Assembly (NCBI GenBank): GCA_019671005.1
Contig: CM033752.1
Coordinates: 19,042,969 to 19,106,968, forward strand
DNA: 64,000 nucleotides
Origin: Hibiscus mutabilis
Lineage: Eukaryota; Streptophyta; Magnoliopsida; Malvales; Malvaceae
Direction: 5' to 3'
This document shows positions 58,178 to 64,000 of the stretch, one piece after another. The notes beneath the pieces were generated by a model. That model ran no database searches, was not told the DNA's origin, and was given only the letters and a program-made list of their open reading frames with translations. The stretch's first letter is position 1; the number at the start of each line of letters is the position of its first letter. The position numbers were made by a program, and so were the translations under genes.

Positions 58178-61100
58178 TGTAATAGCCTAAATTCGTACAA
58201 TGCCACTAAATCCAAAATACCCTTAACCTATTTACAACTATGCCCAAACTTACCCAACCCAAAATTTAACCTAAACTTAACCTAACCCTACTAACAAATG
58301 TAACCCCCTTGATCCAACCTAGGCGCTAGGGCGAACCGAGTGAGCTACATTAGGTTTGTTGTAGCAAACCTTAACCAAACATCTCGAAGTAGGACATTTT
58401 TTTTCTTTTTTATCTTATCTAGATGCATTCTTAGAACCTAGAGTGAGCATACTGGCAGCGGTTAAAATAAAAAATGAATCGGACATCAAATCTTCATCCA
58501 ATTGTACGAATTTATAATTTAGGGACCAAAATGCAAATCTAAAAAATTATGAGAACTTATATAAATTTAAGGTTACCAATCGTTACTTAGTTAGGTTTCA
58601 TGCTCTCAAGTCCAATTTCAGCTAAAATGGAATGATCGAACACATTTAATTTGCATACATACGAATCGGGGACTAAAATGAAGGAATCTCAACTTCAGCA
58701 GCAAAAATACTAACATAACAACCTTTAGTATCGGTACACGGGATATCGTCCCTATACAGGCTTCATACCCAAGGGTTGTATCGATGCTAATATACATGTA
58801 CTGGTACCTAAGTCATAATGCATAAGAACCGGACCGATATGGCTCTGGTGTATCAGTACCTAGGCTTAAATGGCTAAAACTCAAATTCCAGTAACCAAAA
58901 CCCGTACTGATACACTTCTTCAAGTATCGGCACCTAGGATATATTTACACTTTTCAGACTTGATTTAAGTCTCTCGTACCGATACAAGGATCCCTGTACC
59001 GATACTTAGAGGCCTATAATGTCCTTTTTATCTGGTTTTTGACCTCTAAACCAATACAAACTAGTCCCACTCAACCTAGCATGCATACTAAATACCTTTA
59101 GTACCAAAGAAGTACGTCCATAATAATACAAACTATCAAATACACATTTTTTGACACAAAAGCATAAACTATAAGCATGCTTCCTAAACATATCAACCAA
59201 CATACTCAAACTTGAGACTATGCTTAAATCCATCAACACACTTCACAAATCCCAACAACAAACCAACAACCAACAAGATACGATCCTTGGAAGCAAATAC
59301 AATCAAAATACAAATCCTCAAATTTGGACAACACATTGCCTTATTACCAAAAGCTTTAAGCTAAAACCATACTCAAAGTCAAATTATGTCTTAGGATCCC
59401 ATCGCTCTGATGCTCCCAAAATCTTCATTTTTTGCAAAGAAAAATGAGAGCGTAAGCAAATGTATGCTTAGTGGTGCCACTCTTCCACATTCAACAATTC
59501 ATTGAAGCATGAGTATAAAAACCAACACCTTTGAAACTCTTTTCAAAACATGGCATGCATAACAATCATATGCAAAATATAGTTTCCTATTTGCTTCCCA
59601 TATATTGGCAATTATAGTGACATTTATAAAACCATATCGGATACACAAAATAGACAACCTCTACCAAACCATACCTTGACCCAGAGAGTCTCATCTCAAT
59701 CCTACACAAGGTATAACATCAACTTGGGTAGCTTACTACATACCACAAGCGATAATCCACAAGCCCGAGTAGCATACCGTATACTTTAAGTGCCGCTGGG
59801 CAATCGACTTATATTATAGTGCACTTTAAACCCTATAGCATGCTAACTATATCAGATATTTTCTTTTGCTTATCGCACATAGCCAATATACGCTTTTAAC
59901 CACATTTACTTACTATTATTCCCTTAGCATTTTAATGAACCATTTTTCATATGCAAATATCACATTGCTCAAGGAAACAACCACATTCTATTTAGGAACC
60001 ATTTCTCAATGCACTTAGGCATCGTTATACTTGCTAAATCATTACATATTATTTAAAAGATGCATAAAATAGTAAGTAAACCAAGCAATGCTTTTAAAAC
60101 AAAATATGTAAACAAGTCGCATATCAAACCGATATTCAAATGCGAAATTAGGGAGAACTTACTTCTGAGCTTAGTTAAGCTTGTTAGGCTTGCTCTAAAC
60201 TCCCAACTCCATATTTAAACCTTTAAGAGTATTTGAAACACATATATACTCACCGATGCACAATGCCTTGCTTGCCATTGCGTTCCAAACCTTCGAAACA
60301 GACTAATTTCCACAACACGAGTTAGGCTTAACTCTCCCCTGTTTCGGCAACACAAAACCAGAGGCAAAATGCATTAAATGTATTCTAACACCAGCCTACA
60401 ATCAACCCTTGCAACCTCAATGAGATCGTATCCGAAAAACTAACCAAAACATTGAAAACAACCTCAAACTACTACTAAACAACCTCCAGCGACAAACCTA
60501 AGATTCTAACATCTTAATAACACCATTGAACATCCAAAAACATATTCCTTTCATCCATATATCTCCAGCAATCATGAATCTAACATAATAGCCCCAAAAT
60601 CACCTTTAAACTACCTTAAAAACTAACCAATTAAATAGTTTCGGGATTGATTATGAAAATCTCTTTTCACATTATACATATGCCACCAAAAAGTGAATTA
60701 ACCCAATAAAAACCTCCAGCAACCATCTTGCAAAACAAGAATTTAGGCTAATCATCTAAATCACCAATAAATCTCATTTCCTTGAATTAAATTGAAAAAC
60801 CATGTTATAATCCACAAAACACAAGCCAAATACTAGGGAATATCAATAAAGAAATTTTAGTTTTAAGAGAGAAGAAGAAATTTACCTTTGGAGAACCTCC
60901 CACTAAAATTGAAGTAAGATTTTCTCTTGAAAACAACTTGAGAAATTGATGAAATCTTTGTGAAATTCTTATGAGGTTTTATTAGAAATCAAATGAGGAT
61001 ACAAAAGATGAAATCTCCATTAGAAATCAGTAAGAAAAGCTAAAAATCATGATTGGAAAAAGAGATGGAAAATGAGAGAAAATGAGAAAGGAAAATCCAA

Positions 61101-61521
61101 GAAAATTTGGTAGAATAGGAAAATGATTTTAGAAAAAAAACCCAATTAATTGTCAAAGTCTTACAATATTAAAGTGGAAAACTTTAATTAAAACGTTTGG
61201 AAAATAACAGCTCTCTAAGGATTCTTAGTATTGTCCCAATTACATTTTAGTCACGTAAAACAATTTTGCAATCTTTACAATTTAGTCACTAAAATCAAAA
61301 TGTCACCTTAATTAGCTAAAGAAACCCCAAATTTAATTACCAAAATACTTGATAATATAACTAAACATTTTTAGTAAACCAAACTAATTTTAAACCCATC
61401 CATTTCAAATTTTTAGAATAATAATTTCCCAAAACTCATTTTATCAGTTAATCCAGTTCGACCGAGTCTAACCCGACCCAACCAAACCCTTAAACTTTTA
61501 ACCCTATTTTGAGGCATTACA
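58178..61521 (-). repeat. element E 3' LTR
   Basis: The plus strand begins TGTAATAGCC and ends GAGGCATTACA. TGTAAT and ATTACA form a terminal inverted repeat. The 3.3-kb stretch is non-coding. A cluster of GTATCGGTACC-like words lies at 58728-59010, and the 61140-61500 part is rich in stretches of the ATTTAGTCAC kind. The mate is outside the window, so the LTR identity rests on the termini and PPT. Confidence 0.75.
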
Positions 61522-61538
61522 ATACTCTCCCTCCTAAG
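61522..61538 (-). other. element E polypurine tract
   Basis: The minus strand reads CTTAGGAGGGAGAGTAT directly before the LTR start TGTAATGCCTC. Confidence 0.75.
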
Positions 61539-61552
61539 AAATTTTGTCCTCA

Positions 61553-64000
61553 AAATTTATCTGAAGGGAAAAGATGAGGAAACTATTTCTTCATGTCCTC
61601 ATTTGTCTCTCATGTGGCTTCCTCGACTCCTCGATGTCGCCATAAAACTTTAACCAACTCTATGGTCTTACCACGAAGAACCTTCGTACTAGAATCCAGT
61701 ATCTTTTTAGGCTCTTCATCATAAGACAAATCCAGAAACAACTCTATTTCCTCAACTGGCACAACATGAGACAGATCTGACCTATATCTCCGAAGTATTG
61801 ACACATGGAAGACATCATGTATCTTCTCCAACTCGGCTGGTAACCTCAACCTGTAAGCAACTGGACCAAAATGGTCAAACACCTCATATGGCCTAATGAA
61901 CCTAGGGCTTAAGTTACCTTTACGCTCGAACCTCAAGACCTTTTTTCCAGGGAGAAACCTTCAAGAACACTTTATCCCCCATGAAAAACTCAACCTCCCT
62001 TCGCTTCAAATCCTCATAAGACTTCTGCCGATCCGAAGCTTCCTTTAAACGATCACCAATAAGCTTCACCTTTGCATTTGTACCTCTAAGCACATCAGGT
62101 CTGATGACATGTTTTTTGCTTACCTACATCCAACAAAGCGGTGTCCGACATCTACGTCCATAAAGAGCTTCATAGAGAGCCGTCTGTATACTTGACTGAA
62201 AACTATTATTATAAGCAAACTCCACCAACGGAAGTTGCTTTTCCCATGTTCCTTGAAACTCAATGATACAACAGCGTAACATGTCTTTCAAAATTTGAAT
62301 AACATGCTCAGACCGTCCATCCGTCTGAGGGTGATACGAGGTACTAAAATTAAGCCTGGTTCCCAAAATCGTCTATAGAATCTCCCAAAACCTCGATGTA
62401 AAGTGAGAATCTCTATCCGATATAATAGAATTTGGAACCCTATGCAACTTCACAATCTCAGCGATATATATCTCCACCAACTTATCCAATGTATACGTCG
62501 TATGCACAACCAAAAATGCGCACACTTCATAAAACGGTCAACAATCACCCATATAGAATTCTTTTTAGACGGCGTCAAAGGAAACCACTTCAAAAAATCC
62601 ACAGTGATCATTTCCCATTTCCACTTCAAAATTTGTAAAGGTCGTAATAACCCAGCAGGAAACTGATGTTCAACCTTAACTCATTGACACACCAAACATC
62701 GAACAATATACTCCGCTATTTCCTTTTTCAAACCAACTCAACAATGCTCTTCCTTTAAATCACAGTACATCTTGGTACTACCATGGTACATAGCAAAATG
62801 ACTAGAATGAGCTTCGGTCAGAATAGTGCGCCTCAACTCTGAATATTCTGGTACTACTATTCAACCCTTAAAACACAAAACACTATCATCATTAAAATGA
62901 AAATCTGTCAGATTACCATCTGAAATGTCCTTAACATGCAAAACCAACACATCATTGTACGATTACCTCACTTTAATCATTTGAGACAATGTAGACTTAA
63001 ATTGCAACTCTGCCAGAAAGCTACCATCTCGCGTCACACTTAACCTAGCAAACATCGCCTTAAGCTCAACGACCGTCTTTCGGCTTAGCGTATCTGCTAC
63101 AACATTAGTATTTCTAGGATAGTATTCAATTGTTAGATCATAATCCTTAAACAACTCAACCAATCTCTATTGCCTAAGATTTAACTCTTTTTGAAACATC
63201 AAATACTTCAAACTTTTGTGATTAGTATAAATGATACACTTCTCACCATAAAGATAATGTTTCCAAATCTTTAGAACGAAAACCACGGCTACAAGCTCTA
63301 AATCATGTGTAGGATAATTTTGCTCATGTACCTTTAACTGCCTTGATGTATAAGCCACAACCTTCCCGTCCTGCATCAACACATAACCCAAGTCAACATA
63401 CGATGCATCACTATACACCACAAACGCTTTACTCGCTTCTAGTTGAATAAACACATGAGCGTGTGTCAAAACCTCTTTTAATTTCTTAAAACTATGCAGA
63501 CGATCCTCCGTCCAAATAAAAAATAGCATTTTTTGCAACAATCTTGTCAGTAGAACAACAATGCGGGAAAAACCATCCACAAAATGATCATAATACCCAG
63601 CTAGACCAAGAAAACTATAAACCTCAAACACTGTATTAGGTTGCTTCCAATTAAGAATAGCCTCAATCTTTTATGGATCTACACGAATACCTTTCGCCGA
63701 TACCACATGACCCAGAAACATCACCTTCTTAAGCCAAAATTTGCACTTACTCAACTTAGCAAACAATTGATTCTCTTTCAATGCTTGCAACACTATCCGA
63801 AGGTGTTAATCATGCTCTTCCTCGGTACGGGAGTACACAAGGATGTCATTAATAAGCAGAACTACAAATCAATCCAAATACTTATGAAACACTCCATTCA
63901 TCATATCCATGAAAGTAGATGGGGCTTTGGTTAAACCAAACGGCATCACCAAAATCTCATAATGCCCATACCTTGTGCGAAATGCAATTTTCGGCGCATC
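61553..64000 (-). pseudogene. pol: element E pol remnant (RT, RNase H, integrase, chromodomain-like tail)
   Basis: In minus-strand order: RT from 64000 to about 63640, where the catalytic box reads LINDIL in place of a DD form; connection and RNase H at 63631-63167, with VYSDASYVDLG and YPTHDLELVAVV; a linker with NTNVVADTLSRK (about 63100); the integrase zinc region near 62700; the core end at 62366-62124, with SYHPQTDGRSEHVIQ; and the C-terminal part at 61936-61553, with FHVSILRRY and a chromodomain-like end, where a Trp codon has become TGA (about 61608). Many stops and frame changes separate these pieces. The aspartic motif change and the stops show it is inactive. Confidence 0.85.

Larger units (their letters stand above)
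58178..64000 (-). mobile_element. element E: decayed Tekay/Del-like chromovirus, 5' part outside window
   Basis: The 3' LTR (58178-61521) is followed on the minus strand, going upward in coordinate, by a PPT and a pol order of integrase, RNase H and RT, the expected 5' to 3' order reversed. The integrase ends in a chromodomain-like tail, a mark of chromoviruses. All frames are broken. The 5' LTR and TSD lie outside the window; the left TSD candidate is GTAGT (58173-58177). Confidence 0.85.

Noticed and set aside
58178..58400. 3' LTR of element D
   Set aside because: The sequence does not match the D LTR end at 53260-53508 or other Ogre-type LTRs, and its terminal TGTAAT pairs with ATTACA at 61521, next to the PPT of element E.

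Overview
This is a plant nuclear window, about 95 percent transposable elements, with one ordinary gene at its left edge. Plant origin is shown by a WAV3/EDA40-type RING-H2 plus VWA ubiquitin ligase gene with a short GT-AG intron, by Tat/Ogre-lineage Ty3/gypsy retrotransposons carrying an extra 5' ORF, by a Tekay/Del-type chromovirus, by plant L1-type LINE pieces and by a tRNA-derived SINE. The flavour suggests a eudicot, perhaps Malvaceae such as cotton, but that is an impression from memory and not a demonstration.

Layout. 3-1924: WAV3-like gene, 5' end outside the window. 2029-4510: an internally deleted LINE in the 3' flank of that gene, with target-site duplications (TSDs) and an A tail. 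5198-49337: one old Ogre/Tat element on the minus strand (element A) split by two nested insertions. Element B (16416-25509, plus strand, TSD GTTCT) sits inside the 9th-10th codon of A's gag. Element C (25833-44098, minus strand, TSD GTAGG) sits in the ORF1-gag part of A. About 51.9-58.2 kb: element D, a second non-coding relative of B, with a SINE in its LTR region (11-bp perfect TSD) and a LINE 3' fragment in its interior. 58178-64000: element E, a decayed Tekay-like chromovirus on the minus strand, running off the right edge.

How the parts relate. A and C have the full Ogre plan: LTR, tRNA-type primer site (PBS), leader, ORF1, gag-protease, a small intron, RT / RNase H / second RNase H / integrase, 3' region with hairpins and a tandem array, polypurine tract (PPT), LTR. 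C has the only long open pol frame (1149 codons), but its ORF1 and gag carry stops and frameshifts. B and D keep the LTRs, PBS, leader, hairpin cluster, tandem array and PPT of this group and have lost nearly all coding sequence, so they look like non-autonomous derivatives that would depend on partners like A and C. By eye the LTR pairs differ by about 10 percent (A), a few percent (B) and about 1 percent (C), which fits the nesting order.

The most unusual signal is a family of about 17 stem-loops, four or five in each of A, B, C and D, always between the coding remains and the 3' LTR and always in the sense orientation of the host element. They have a near-constant core (AAAA bulge, then CCCG-AAA-GGG) inside outer stems whose sequence changes between copies while pairing is kept. 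Other cross-element signals are a conserved leader, a second PBS-like decamer inside the LTR end, an in-phase intron at the gag-pro/pol junction, LTR palindromes and a TATA-like promoter in the antisense orientation in A, C and D.
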